Shown here: positions 15,958 through 24,184 of the stretch, in pieces
Numbering within the stretch: the first letter of the stretch is position 1
Layout: the number at the start of each line of letters is the position of its first letter
Source of the DNA: JBBQWS01 sp038210415
GTDB lineage: Bacteria > Actinomycetota > Actinomycetes > Prado026
Reading direction: 5' to 3'
Assembly (NCBI GenBank): GCA_038210415.1
Contig: JBBQWS010000004.1
Span: forward strand, 57,279-121,278
DNA: 64,000 bases
Made by a program: the position numbers and the translations under genes
The notes under the pieces: generated by a model
The model's input: only the letters and a program-made list of their open reading frames with translations
Told to the model about the DNA's origin: nothing
The model's database searches: none

Positions 15958-17319
15958 GTGGGACACCACGCTCGCAGGCCACCCCGGCGACGGGGCGACC
16001 TCGTCCGGGCGGCCGCCCTGCTCACCGCAGCGGGCGTCGCTGTGGCCATGACCTTCCCTGCGGCTGCCGGCTCCTCGGTCGCCCCCCGTCCGGCGGTCCG
16101 GTTGCCGGCCGCGGCGGAGGCGCTCTCCAGCTACCTGCCTCAGGTGAGCTGCGACCCGGCTCCGAAGCCTGGGGTGAGCGCGTTCCGCGCCTTGATGCTC
16201 ACCACGTATCACCGCGGGTCCGACGGAGGCATCGCGCGGTCCTGTGCCGACGGGGGCCCGTCCGAGCACAAGGAGGGCCGGGCCTGGGACTGGATGCTCG
16301 ACCTTCGCAACCCGGCAGACCGGGCGGCGGGCACCGCAGCGGTGACCTTCCTGCTCTCGCCCGGCCCGCACGGGGAGATCGCCTGGAACGCCCGCCGCAT
16401 GGGAGTCATGTACATCATCTGGAACCGGCACATCTGGGGCTCCTACCAGCCCGGGTGGCGCGCCTACGACGGTCCCAACCCCCACACCGACCACATCCAC
16501 TTCACGTTCGACTGGGCCGGTGCGCTGAAGCACACGTCGTGGTGGACCGGCCGGGTGGCGGTCCCTGATTTCGGCCCCTGCCAGACCATGGTGGGGACAC
16601 TGGCTCCGGCGTACCGCGCGCTGAACGTCACGCCGTGTCCCGCGCCCGTTCCGGCGGTGGTCGGCGCCTACGCGGCGCCTGGGAACGTCGGCTCGCGCGT
16701 GCTCCTCGTCCAGCGTGCGCTCCGGGTCCTGCCGCAGAGCGGTTTCTACGGGGTGATCACCACCCGTGCCGTCGCTGCCTTCCAGCACCGGCACGCCGGG
16801 CTCACCGCGACCGGAGTGGTCGACCAGCGCACCGCTGTCGCCCTCGGGCTGGTCCGCCCTCCCGCACCGCCGGTCGCGCGGGTGCAGCCCACGGCCGTCT
16901 TCTTGCGGGTGGGATCGCGTGGTCCGGCGGTGGTAGCCCTGCAGCGGGCGCTGCGCGTGACCCCGACGAGCGGGCTCTTCGGCGCACACACGTTCGCCGC
17001 GGTCCGGCTCTACCAACACCGGATCCACCATCCGTCGACCGGGGTGCTCACGATGGCCGAGGGGACGGCCCTGCGGTTGCCCGGAGTGCCACCCCTGCTC
17101 GTCGCGGCGCCGGCGGCGCCAGCCGTCTACGCCAAGCCGGGTGACCGGGGCGCCCGGGTGGTGGCCGTGCAGCGCGCGCTACGGATCCGGCCGATCTCGG
17201 GGTTCTACGGGCCGGTCACCCAACGCGCGGTGCTCGCGTTCCAAGGCAGGCACCGGGGTTTGCACCCGACCGGCGTCGTGGACCTCGCGACGGCCAGGGC
17301 CTTGTCCGTCATTCGCTAG
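15958..17319 (+). CDS. Secreted M15-like peptidase with three peptidoglycan-binding domains
   Basis: A 453-residue exported protein. After a signal sequence (LVRAAALLTAAGVAVAM, cleavage near AAAGS) comes a catalytic-looking domain. It carries the M15/DD-carboxypeptidase metal motif SEHKEGRAWD (His104, Asp111) and a later DHIH (His179/His181). Three PG_binding_1 repeats follow, each with VLLVQRALR, VVALQRALR or VVAVQRALR and a GFYG or GLFG turn. Predicted role: trimming of cell-wall peptides at the septum or surface. GTG 15958 follows GGGAG at 8 bases. Its stop and that of prcA share the CTAG at 17316-17319. Confidence 0.85.
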   Translation: MGHHARRPPRRRGDLVRAAALLTAAGVAVAMTFPAAAGSSVAPRPAVRLPAAAEALSSYLPQVSCDPAPKPGVSAFRALMLTTYHRGSDGGIARSCADGGPSEHKEGRAWDWMLDLRNPADRAAGTAAVTFLLSPGPHGEIAWNARRMGVMYIIWNRHIWGSYQPGWRAYDGPNPHTDHIHFTFDWAGALKHTSWWTGRVAVPDFGPCQTMVGTLAPAYRALNVTPCPAPVPAVVGAYAAPGNVGSRVLLVQRALRVLPQSGFYGVITTRAVAAFQHRHAGLTATGVVDQRTAVALGLVRPPAPPVARVQPTAVFLRVGSRGPAVVALQRALRVTPTSGLFGAHTFAAVRLYQHRIHHPSTGVLTMAEGTALRLPGVPPLLVAAPAAPAVYAKPGDRGARVVAVQRALRIRPISGFYGPVTQRAVLAFQGRHRGLHPTGVVDLATARALSVIR

Positions 17320-18056
17320 GCCGACTTGTCCTGCTTGTCCGGCGGGGCCGACTTGTCCGGCGGGGCCGCCAGCGTCTCGGCGAGCCACGTGGCGGACAAC
17401 CGCTTGAACTTGCGCGCCGCGTCCCGGTTGCGGTCGAGCACGGCGACCTCGAGCTGGTCCGGCCCCAGCACCCTGGTCTCGGGGCCGCCCTGGCCGGAGA
17501 GCAGCTCGACCACGAGCCGTACGGCGTCAGCCAGAGCCAGCCCCTCGGTGTAGCGCTCGGTCAGCGCCGCGGAGACCTGCTCGGCCTGTCCGCCCATGGC
17601 GACGAAGCCGTGCTCGTCGGCCACCGAGCCGTCGAAGGTGAGCCGGTACATCTGGTCGTCGGCAGGCGTGTCGCCCACCTCGGCCACGACGATCTCGACC
17701 TCGTAGGGCTTCGCGGTCTCGGTGAAGATCGTGCCCAGCGTCTGGGCGTACGCGTTCGCCAGCCCGCGCACGGTCACGTCTCTCCGGTCGTACGAGTAGC
17801 CACGCAGGTCCGCCAGCCGGACCCCGGCCACGCGGAGGTTCTCGAACTCGTTGTACTTGCCGACCGCGCCGAAGGCGATGCGGTCGTAGATCTCGCTCAC
17901 CTTGTGCAGGGCTCGCGACGGGTTCTCGGCGATGAAGGCGATGCCATCGGCGTACTGCACGACGACGACGCTGCGGCCGCGGGCGATGCCCTTGCGGGCG
18001 TAGTCCGCCTTGTCCTTCATGATCTGCTCGGGCGAGACGTAGAACGGCATCGACAC
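17316..18056 (-). CDS. prcA: 20S proteasome alpha subunit
   Basis: A 246-residue subunit of the outer heptameric rings that gate the bacterial 20S proteasome and dock the ARC ATPase. The alpha-type N-terminus MPFYVSPEQIMKDKADYARKG is diagnostic, followed by VVVVQYADGIAFIAEN. The tail is a Pro/Asp/Lys low-complexity repeat (PPDKSAPPDKQDKSA). The GTG start at 18056 has AAGGA 7 bases upstream. An in-frame ATG two codons later is possible. It lies 32 bases after prcB. Confidence 0.95.
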   Translation of the reverse strand: MSMPFYVSPEQIMKDKADYARKGIARGRSVVVVQYADGIAFIAENPSRALHKVSEIYDRIAFGAVGKYNEFENLRVAGVRLADLRGYSYDRRDVTVRGLANAYAQTLGTIFTETAKPYEVEIVVAEVGDTPADDQMYRLTFDGSVADEHGFVAMGGQAEQVSAALTERYTEGLALADAVRLVVELLSGQGGPETRVLGPDQLEVAVLDRNRDAARKFKRLSATWLAETLAAPPDKSAPPDKQDKSA

Positions 18057-18088
18057 GGCTGGGTCCTTCCGGCGGGCGGGGTGTGCGG

Positions 18089-18925
18089 TCAGAAGGCGGC
18101 GGGTGGCCCGTCAGGCGACTGCATGCGGGCGGCCACGATCTGTTCGACCGGAGTCGTGAGCTCGTCTTCGGGGAGGCGTCGGAACCCGTCCTGGGTGACC
18201 ACGCTGACCACAGGGAAGATCCGTCGGGCGAGGTCGGGGCCACCGGTCGCAGAGTCGTCGTCGGCTGCGTCGTAGAGCGCTTCGAGGCAGACAGCGACCG
18301 CGGTGGCCTCGTCGTTGTCGCTGCGGTACAGCTTCTTCAGCGAACCCTTGGCGAACATCGAGCCCGAGCCCACCGCGTGGTACTGCTGCTCCTCGTAGCG
18401 GCCGCCGGTCACGTCGTACGAGAAGATGCGTCCGCGGGTGCGCTCGAGGTCGAAGCCTGCGAACAGCGGGACCACGGCGAGTCCCTGCATGGCCATGCCG
18501 AGGTTGCTGCGGATGAGCGTGGCGAGCCGGTTGGCCTTGCCCTCCAGAGAGAGCTGAGCGCCCTCGATCTTCTCGTAGTGCTCGAGCTCGACCTGGAAGA
18601 GCTTGACCATCTCGATCGCCAGACCGGCGGTGCCCGCGATGCCGACGCAGGAGTACTCGTCGGCGGGGAAGACCTTCTCGATGTCGCGCTGGGCGATGAG
18701 GTTGCCCATGGTCGCGCGCCGGTCGCCGGCCATCACCACTCCACCGGCGAACGTCGTGGCGACGATGGTCGTCGCGTGCGGCGCATCGACGACGCCGCCC
18801 GGCAGCCCTCGGCCGCCGGGCAGCAGCGCTGGCGCGTGATCGGCGAGAAAGTCGCTGAACGAGGACGAACCGGGCGTGAGGAACGCGGCGGGCAGGCCGC
18901 CCACCGTCTCGTTGCGTGGGCTCAC
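18089..18925 (-). CDS. prcB: 20S proteasome beta subunit (catalytic)
   Basis: A 278-residue proteolytic subunit made as a proprotein. Cleavage before Thr52 (DAPHA/TTIVATTFAGG) exposes the catalytic N-terminal threonine. The propeptide of 51 residues is typical of actinobacteria. Supporting residues include the GDRRATMG block with catalytic Asp and Arg and the SGS turn in AVGSGSMFAKG. The start is a GTG only 3 bases after the pup stop, so pup, prcB and prcA form one operon. Confidence 0.96.
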   Translation of the reverse strand: MSPRNETVGGLPAAFLTPGSSSFSDFLADHAPALLPGGRGLPGGVVDAPHATTIVATTFAGGVVMAGDRRATMGNLIAQRDIEKVFPADEYSCVGIAGTAGLAIEMVKLFQVELEHYEKIEGAQLSLEGKANRLATLIRSNLGMAMQGLAVVPLFAGFDLERTRGRIFSYDVTGGRYEEQQYHAVGSGSMFAKGSLKKLYRSDNDEATAVAVCLEALYDAADDDSATGGPDLARRIFPVVSVVTQDGFRRLPEDELTTPVEQIVAARMQSPDGPPAAF

Positions 18926-18928
18926 CGG

Positions 18929-19138
18929 CTATTCACCACCCTTCTGGACGAAGCCGCGGACGAACTCCTCGGCGTTCGTCTCGAGGACCTCGTCGATCTC
19001 GTCGAGCATCGCGTCGACGTCCGCGTCTAGCGCGGCCTTGTGCTCGGCGGAGCTCTCCGCGGGGGCCTCGACGGACTGCTCGTCCTCGTCGCGACGGCGA
19101 CTCACGCGGTCCTGGCCGCCGGATTCTCTGCTGGTCAT
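18929..19138 (-). CDS. pup: Prokaryotic ubiquitin-like protein Pup
   Basis: A 69-residue disordered modifier. The C-terminal half matches the Pup helix that binds the ARC coiled coil (DVDAMLDEIDEVLETNAEEFVR), and the protein ends VRGFVQKGGE. It already ends in glutamate, so Dop need not deamidate it before PafA ligation; Dop would act as the depupylase. GGAGGGG lies 4 bases before ATG 19138. First gene of the pup-prcB-prcA operon, divergent from the redox operon. Confidence 0.96.
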   Translation of the reverse strand: MTSRESGGQDRVSRRRDEDEQSVEAPAESSAEHKAALDADVDAMLDEIDEVLETNAEEFVRGFVQKGGE

Positions 19139-19273
19139 CGTGCCCCTCCAGTTGACGGGAGCCTGCGTCCCCAACCCTATGTCTCGGCACTGTCGGACGG
19201 TCGCCCAAGAGCCGGCGGCTCGCTGGGCTCAACTGTGATCTTCGTGCAGCCGACTACATACAGTGAATGTTCT

Positions 19274-19286
19274 TAACTTACAGTTA
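19274..19286 (+). promoter_or_regulatory. AT-rich inverted repeat in the pup/redox-operon divergent region
   Basis: TAACT-TAC-AGTTA lies about 50 bases upstream of the redox-operon start and about 135 bases upstream of pup, in the most AT-rich patch of the neighbourhood. It may be an operator or part of a -10 region (TACAGT). The gap 19139-19333 holds no gene. Confidence 0.35.
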
Positions 19287-19333
19287 GGTACCGGCAGGAG
19301 AGGGGTTAGTGCCGACCCAGGCACGCTTGCACC

Positions 19334-19864
19334 ATGACGAACAGAAACCCTGCCGCCCTTCGCCGCCGCCGCGATCGCTCCTCCCGCTTCGTCGACCTCG
19401 TGACCGCCGGGTCGGCAGCCACAGCGCTCGCCGCTACCGGTGCCGTCACGGTCGCCCTGGCTGCTCCCGCGATCGCCTCCGCGAACAGCTCGAGCACACA
19501 GCCGGCGCAGGGCACCCGGGGCGGCACGCCCGACGCGCTGGCCCCCGCGGCCACCGACCCGACCTCCGTGGGCGCCGACGGCAGCACCCCCGCGGCCCAC
19601 GCCTCCCCCGCGGCCTCGACCGCGGCGAGAGCCAGGGCGACGGCCGCCGCAATCGTCGCCGCGGCCACCCACGCCGCCGGCGGAACCACTCCCGCCAAGC
19701 CTGCGGTGCCGGGACCCAAGCCGCCGTCGGCGGCCCCGAAGCCGAGCACCGCGCCCAAGCCGAGCACCGCGCCCAAGCCGACGCCGCAGCCGACGCCCAA
19801 GCCCACCCCCGCGCCGAAGCCGACGCCCAAGCCGTCACCGAGCGCGTCCACCGGCGGTTCGTGA
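19334..19864 (+). CDS. Membrane-anchored Pro/Lys/Ala-rich protein of the redox operon
   Basis: A 176-residue protein with a basic cytosolic start (NPAALRRRRDRSSR), one hydrophobic segment at about residues 22-48 that may be an anchor or signal peptide, and a long extracytoplasmic tail. The tail is rich in Ala and Thr and ends with PKPTP-type repeats. I see no folded domain and no FMN-attachment motif of the D-x-x-x-S/T-G-A-S/T kind. The tail could span the cell wall or be a spacer. It overlaps apbE (TGATG) and begins the operon. ATG 19334 has no good Shine-Dalgarno sequence. Confidence 0.6.
   Translation: MTNRNPAALRRRRDRSSRFVDLVTAGSAATALAATGAVTVALAAPAIASANSSSTQPAQGTRGGTPDALAPAATDPTSVGADGSTPAAHASPAASTAARARATAAAIVAAATHAAGGTTPAKPAVPGPKPPSAAPKPSTAPKPSTAPKPTPQPTPKPTPAPKPTPKPSPSASTGGS
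19741..19776 (+). repeat. Tandem 18-bp repeat in the Pro/Lys-rich tail
   Basis: The unit GCCGAGCACCGCGCCCAA occurs twice without a mismatch and encodes the PSTAPK peptide repeat. Such in-frame tandem units can vary the tail length between strains. Confidence 0.8.
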
Positions 19865-20850
19865 TGGGGCGCCTGCGGGCGCCTCAGCAGCCGACCACCG
19901 TCACCGCGGAGCACCAGACGACCTGGCCGCTCTGGGGCGGCTCTGCACGTCTGGTGATCCGGCCCGACGCCGACGGACCGATCGCGCCCGACCTGGCGCT
20001 CGCGCAGGCGCGCGGCCTGGTGGACGCAGTCACGTTGGCGATGGAGCTGGCAACCAGCCGGTTTCGCGCCGACTCCGAGGTCAGTTGGCTCGCCGACGCC
20101 GGCGGGGCGGCCCTGCCGGCGTCCGAGCTCCTGCGCCGGACCCTTGCCGTGGCCCTGCGCGCCGCCCGGCTCACCGACGGTGCCGTCGACCCGACCCTGG
20201 GCCATGCGCTGGTCGCCGCGGGGTACGACCGCGACCTGAGCCTGTTGCCCGCGGACCGCCCGGCGAGCGTGGTCCACGTTCGTCGGCGAGCCGGTTGGCG
20301 AGACGTCGTGGTCGACGACGAAGATGGGACGGTGCGCGTACCGGACGGTGTCCTGCTCGATCTCGGAGCGACGGCCAAGGCCTACGCTGCGGATCTCGCT
20401 GCCGACGCTGTTCACGACCGGCTCGGCTGTCCGGTGCTGGTGTCGTTGTGCGGTGACCTGGCGATCGTCGGGACGCGGCCGGACGAGCCGTGGGTGGTCC
20501 AGGTGCTGGAACGCCCGGACGACTTGACCGGCCCCCTCGTCTCGGTCGAGGACTGCGGACTCGCGACCTCGACCACGCGGGCGCGGCGTTGGCTCATGAG
20601 TGGTCGCCCGGCGCACCACCTGATCGACCCGGCGACCGGGCTGCCGGCGCGCGAGGTCTGGCGCACCGTGACCGCGACTGCTGCGTCCTGCGTCGACGCG
20701 AACACGGCGACCACCGCGACCGTGGTCAAGGGCGAACACGGTCTTGCGTGGTTACGTGCCACGGGGTTGTCCGCACGAGTGGTCGCGGCGGACGGCGCCG
20801 TCATCGCGGTCGGCGGTTGGCCCGAGGAAGCCGGCCCGGTGGACGGGTGA
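19864..20850 (+). CDS. apbE: FAD:protein FMN transferase (ApbE family)
   Basis: A 328-residue enzyme that attaches FMN covalently to a threonine or serine of exported redox proteins, using FAD. Family motifs are present: FRADSEVSWL, DGAVDPTLG, the core LLDLGATAKAYAAD, and AHHLIDPATGLPA in the C-terminal half. No signal peptide is visible, so it may work in the cytosol, unlike most ApbE proteins; alternatively the true start is elsewhere. ATG 19864 overlaps the upstream stop, and the downstream GTGA overlap couples it to the membrane protein. No target domain is visible in the operon. Confidence 0.9.
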   Translation: MGRLRAPQQPTTVTAEHQTTWPLWGGSARLVIRPDADGPIAPDLALAQARGLVDAVTLAMELATSRFRADSEVSWLADAGGAALPASELLRRTLAVALRAARLTDGAVDPTLGHALVAAGYDRDLSLLPADRPASVVHVRRRAGWRDVVVDDEDGTVRVPDGVLLDLGATAKAYAADLAADAVHDRLGCPVLVSLCGDLAIVGTRPDEPWVVQVLERPDDLTGPLVSVEDCGLATSTTRARRWLMSGRPAHHLIDPATGLPAREVWRTVTATAASCVDANTATTATVVKGEHGLAWLRATGLSARVVAADGAVIAVGGWPEEAGPVDG

Positions 20851-21608
20851 CCTGGATGCTCCGCCTGCCCGCGCGGATGATCAACACCGGGATCGTCAAC
20901 GTCTCCCTCGACCCGAAGCTCGCGTGGTACCTCACGCGGTCCACCGGGTTGGTGCTGCTCGTCCTGTTCACCCTGTCGACCGCGCTGGGACTGCTGAGCG
21001 CAGTGTCCAAGGCCGGCGGTCGGGTGCCGAGGTTCGTGGCCACCGACCTGCACCGCAGGTTCAGCCTGATGGCGTCGGTGCTGCTCGTCGTCCATGTGGC
21101 CACGTCGATAGCCGACAACTTCGTCGAGATCACGGTGCTCGACGCGTTCGTGCCGTTCCGCAACGGCTACCGGACCCTGTATCTCGGGCTCGGGACCTTC
21201 GCGGCGGACCTCACGCTCGTGCTCGTCGTGACGAGCCTGCTCCGGCACCGGATGGATGTACGGGCCTGGCGCTCGATCCACCTGTTGTCGTATGCGATGT
21301 GGCCGATGGTGGTGCTGCACGGGCTCGGCACCGGGTTCGACGCGAAGAAGGCCCCGGTGATCTGGCTGACCGTCGCGTGCGTGCTTCTGATCGTGGCCCT
21401 GACGTTGTGGCGGGTGCTGCTCGTCCCGAGCGCGACGACGACGGCCCGGACGGCCGTCGTCGTGGGAGTGCCGATGATGTCGCTCGCGCTGGCGCTTTGG
21501 GCGATCGCCGGACCGCTGGCCCCTGGCTGGTCGAAGAAGGCCGGCACTCCCCCACCCAAGCCGGCCGTCGCCACCCCGAGCGCTCCGGTGAAAGGCGCGG
21601 CTCGGTGA
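20847..21608 (+). CDS. Ferric-reductase-like transmembrane protein (cytochrome b type)
   Basis: A 253-residue membrane protein with about six helices. Two histidine pairs spaced for bis-heme ligation are visible, HRRFSLMASVLLVVH and HLLSYAMWPMVVLH, as in ferric reductase and NADPH-oxidase-like domains. It probably passes electrons across the membrane. The C-terminus is a short Pro-rich tail (GTPPPKPAVATPSAPVKG) and lacks the FAD/NAD domain of ferric reductases, which the neighbouring NuoF-like protein may supply. The GTG start overlaps the apbE stop. Confidence 0.8.
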   Translation: MTWMLRLPARMINTGIVNVSLDPKLAWYLTRSTGLVLLVLFTLSTALGLLSAVSKAGGRVPRFVATDLHRRFSLMASVLLVVHVATSIADNFVEITVLDAFVPFRNGYRTLYLGLGTFAADLTLVLVVTSLLRHRMDVRAWRSIHLLSYAMWPMVVLHGLGTGFDAKKAPVIWLTVACVLLIVALTLWRVLLVPSATTTARTAVVVGVPMMSLALALWAIAGPLAPGWSKKAGTPPPKPAVATPSAPVKGAAR

Positions 21609-22942
21609 CCATCGCGCAGGTCAGGTCGGTCGCAGCCCCTCCAGCGACCGAGCCGAACCGGCTGCTGCGTGGTCTGCACAGCGACGGTCAGCCGCTCACC
21701 CGCACCGAACATGGTGCGGTGCACGGTCAGCTGACGATCGAGCACCGGCATGCCGGCGAGGCGGTCATCTCGCTCGCGGCCGCTGCCGGCCTGCGCGGAC
21801 GCGGTGGCGGCGGATTCCCGCTGGCGTCGAAGCTGCTTGCCGTGCGCGCCGCGGCCGGACGGACGCGTCGGCCGGTCGTCGTCGTCAACGGGGCCGAGAG
21901 CGAGCCCGCGTCCCGCAAGGACGCCGTCCTGCTGTCCAGATCGCCGCACCTCGTCCTCGATGGTGCCGAGCTCGTCGCTCTTGCCATCGGGGCACGCGAC
22001 ATCACGCTCTGGCTGCACCGGGGCGCCCGGGTGCAGAGCCGGGCGCTCGAGGCGGCGATCGCTGAGCGGACCGCAAACCCGCTCACCAAGGTCCGCTATC
22101 ACGTCGTCGAAGGTCCGCCGCGCTACGTCGCCGGAGAGGCCTCGGCCCTGGCGGCGCACCTGTCCGGCGGCGAGGCCAAGCCCACGATGACTCCACCTCG
22201 GGTGGCGGAACGAGGTGTGGGCGGCAAGCCCACCCTGGTCTCCAACGCCGAGACCCTGGCCCATCTCGCGCTGGCGGTCAGGCACGGCGCGCCCTGGTTC
22301 CGCGCCCTCGGCACCCTGGACGAACCGGGCACGATGCTGTTCACCGTGATCGGTGCGGTGGCAGTGCCCGGTGTGGTCGAGGGGGCTGTGGGTTCGACCA
22401 TCGGCCAGATCGTGACGGCAGCCGGTGGCGCCACCACGACCCCGTCCGCCCTGTTGATCGGCGGGTACGCCGGGAGCTGGCTCGCGCCCGCGGTCGCCGA
22501 GCCGCTGCCCTACTCGGCGCAGGCGCTCTCGCAGGTCGGTGCCGTCACGGGAGTCGGGCTCGTCGCTGTGCTGCCCCAGCAGTCGTGCCCGGTGGTCGAG
22601 ACGGCGCGGCTCTCGGCCTGGTTGTCGAGCGAGACCGCCGGGCAGTGCGGGCCGTGTGTACGCGGGCTGCCCGCGCTCGCTGGAGCCGCGCAGGCGTTGT
22701 CGATGGGCAGAGGCCGGGAGGCTGCCGCGTCCGTGGACCAGCTCGTCCGGTGGTCGGCGATGGTCAACGGACGCGGTGCGTGCCACCACCCCGACGGCGT
22801 GGCCCAGCTCGTGCAGTCTCTGCTGCGCTCGTTCCCTGACGAGGTCGCCCGACACGCGGCCGGCCAGGCGTGCTCCGGGGTCGGCGAACCCTCGGTGCTC
22901 CCGCTGCCCGCGCCCGAACCCCGGGGGCAGACATGGACGTAG
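21605..22942 (+). CDS. NuoF-like NADH dehydrogenase subunit (FMN, SLBB, Fe-S)
   Basis: A 445-residue protein related to the NADH-binding subunit of complex I and hydrogenases. The FMN/NADH-binding glycine loop is AGLRGRGGGGFPLASKL, followed by VVNGAESEPASRKD and the SLBB-like region. The C-terminal iron-sulfur motif is SETAGQCGPCVRGL with a distal Cys in GRGACHHPDG, enough for one [4Fe-4S] cluster. It is probably the cytosolic electron entry point, oxidising NADH. GTG 21605 overlaps the preceding stop, and its 3' end overlaps the ferredoxin gene by 10 bases. It is not part of a complex I operon. Confidence 0.85.
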   Translation: MTIAQVRSVAAPPATEPNRLLRGLHSDGQPLTRTEHGAVHGQLTIEHRHAGEAVISLAAAAGLRGRGGGGFPLASKLLAVRAAAGRTRRPVVVVNGAESEPASRKDAVLLSRSPHLVLDGAELVALAIGARDITLWLHRGARVQSRALEAAIAERTANPLTKVRYHVVEGPPRYVAGEASALAAHLSGGEAKPTMTPPRVAERGVGGKPTLVSNAETLAHLALAVRHGAPWFRALGTLDEPGTMLFTVIGAVAVPGVVEGAVGSTIGQIVTAAGGATTTPSALLIGGYAGSWLAPAVAEPLPYSAQALSQVGAVTGVGLVAVLPQQSCPVVETARLSAWLSSETAGQCGPCVRGLPALAGAAQALSMGRGREAAASVDQLVRWSAMVNGRGACHHPDGVAQLVQSLLRSFPDEVARHAAGQACSGVGEPSVLPLPAPEPRGQTWT

Positions 22943-23151
22943 TCCCGGAACCGGTCACTCGAATGGTCATCGACTGGACTCGCTGCGACGGGCACGCCCT
23001 GTGCGTCGAGATCCTGCCCGAGCTGATCGGCCTGGACGACTGGGGTTACCCGATGGTCCGGGGCCCGGTCCCGCCACACCTTCTCGGCCTGGCCGAGCGC
23101 GCCCGAGGCGCCTGCCCGGTTCTCGCGATCCGGCTGGTCAACTCAAGGTGA
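22933..23151 (+). CDS. Small ferredoxin, single cluster
   Basis: A 72-residue ferredoxin of the actinobacterial type. The first cluster motif is CDGHALC, where a His or Asp position replaces one Cys, and the last ligand is ACPVLAIRL. This pattern usually holds a [3Fe-4S] cluster. It probably shuttles electrons between the NuoF-like enzyme and the membrane heme protein. The gene starts inside the upstream gene (ATG 22933), so translation is coupled. Last clear member of the redox operon. Confidence 0.88.
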   Translation: MDVVPEPVTRMVIDWTRCDGHALCVEILPELIGLDDWGYPMVRGPVPPHLLGLAERARGACPVLAIRLVNSR

Positions 23152-23180
23152 GGCCCCGCTGCGGCGTGCAACCATGGCAC

Positions 23181-23834
23181 GTGGCGCGTTCAGTCTTCGA
23201 CCATCCGACCGGCACCGTCCGGCCGACCATGCGCGGGATGTTGCACGCCTGGGCCCTGGTGGTCGCGGTCCCCGCCGGGGCGCTGCTTCTGTGGCGGGCC
23301 GGCACCGGGCGCGTCGAGGCCGCGATCTACGTCAGCAGTCTGCTGCTGGTGCTCAGCGTGTCCGCCGGGTACCACCGGCTCACCCGGTCACCCCGCGCCC
23401 AGCTCGTCATGTCGCGGATGGACCACGGGGCGATCTTCATGCTGATCGCAGGCACGTACACACCCATCGTCATCATTGCCGTCCCGCGCCCGTACTCCGT
23501 CGTGCTGCTCAGCCTGGTGTGGGTCCTGGCAGGTCTGGCCGCCACCGGACGGGTGCTGCGCAAGCTGCCCCGGCTGTCCGCGAGCATGTACGTCGTCGTT
23601 GGTTGGCTCGCCGCAGCCGCGCTGCCGTGGCTCGTCCACTACTCACCGCTCGTCGCAGCCGGCCTGGTCTTCGGCGGCATCTGCTACTCGGTGGGCGCCC
23701 TGATGTTCGTGCTCCACCGGCCGGTCGGCTGGCCGGGCGTCTTCGGGTATCACGAGTTCTTCCACGCCTGCACTCTTGGCGGCCTGGTGTCGCACTTCGT
23801 GTGCGTCGCAGCCGTCGTTCGCGTCGCCCTGTAG
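23181..23834 (+). CDS. Hemolysin III / YqfA family membrane protein
   Basis: A 217-residue, seven-helix protein of the PAQR-like hemolysin III family. Family histidines are present: SAGYHRL, MDHGAIFMLIAGTYTP and GYHEFFHACTL, which together form a probable zinc site. Bacterial members have no settled function; membrane-energy and lipid homeostasis roles have been proposed. The GTG at 23181 is my best start, but no ribosome binding site is obvious and a later ATG (23229) is possible. It follows the ferredoxin by 29 bases and may share its transcript. Confidence 0.82.
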   Translation: MARSVFDHPTGTVRPTMRGMLHAWALVVAVPAGALLLWRAGTGRVEAAIYVSSLLLVLSVSAGYHRLTRSPRAQLVMSRMDHGAIFMLIAGTYTPIVIIAVPRPYSVVLLSLVWVLAGLAATGRVLRKLPRLSASMYVVVGWLAAAALPWLVHYSPLVAAGLVFGGICYSVGALMFVLHRPVGWPGVFGYHEFFHACTLGGLVSHFVCVAAVVRVAL

Positions 23835-23848
23835 CAGGTGCCCCGCAG

Positions 23849-24184
23849 TCAGCGGTTCTTCGGCGAGGCCACCGAACCTGCGGACGGCACGAGGCGGAGC
23901 ACCCGGGTCACTGCCGACAGGTTGACCCGCACAGGGCGCGCTCGAGGCTGCAGGGGTGGGTTCACGCGGTCGATCTCGCAGAGCATGAGCGACCGCAGGG
24001 AGCCGGCGATGTCAGGCCCCGCGGCGGAGTGCCGTATCGCCTGCGCGTAGGCGGCGAGCACCCGGCCGGTGAGGCTCTGGGCGTCGTGCTCGGCGAGACC
24101 TTGACCCCGCCCGAGCGAAACCAGGGCAGCGGCGTGCTCGTCGACCAGGCGAGCCCAGTACTGCCGTCGCTCGTGATCGGACAT
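23849..24184 (-). CDS. Hypothetical protein downstream of dop
   Basis: A 111-residue soluble, helical protein starting MSDHERRQYWARLVDEHAAAL and ending in a basic segment (VASPKNR). I do not recognise a family. GGAGG before ATG 24184 rejects a longer upstream frame. It lies on the dop strand, 163 bases downstream of dop, and converges on the hemolysin III gene with 14 bases between stops. That gap contains two direct TGACACGGA repeats 14 bases apart. Confidence 0.55.
   Translation of the reverse strand: MSDHERRQYWARLVDEHAAALVSLGRGQGLAEHDAQSLTGRVLAAYAQAIRHSAAGPDIAGSLRSLMLCEIDRVNPPLQPRARPVRVNLSAVTRVLRLVPSAGSVASPKNR

Noticed and set aside
15958..17319. An L,D-transpeptidase, suggested by the peptidoglycan-binding repeats
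   Set aside because: No HGxx...SHGCxR motif is present; the catalytic-looking domain has M15-type His and Asp ligands instead.
19309..19863. An in-frame 5' extension of apbE starting at a GTG behind AGGAGAGGGG
   Set aside because: The extension is an Arg/His/Gly-rich low-complexity translation. The overlapping frame encodes a coherent membrane segment and PKP-type tail, and apbE has its own ATG in a TGATG overlap.
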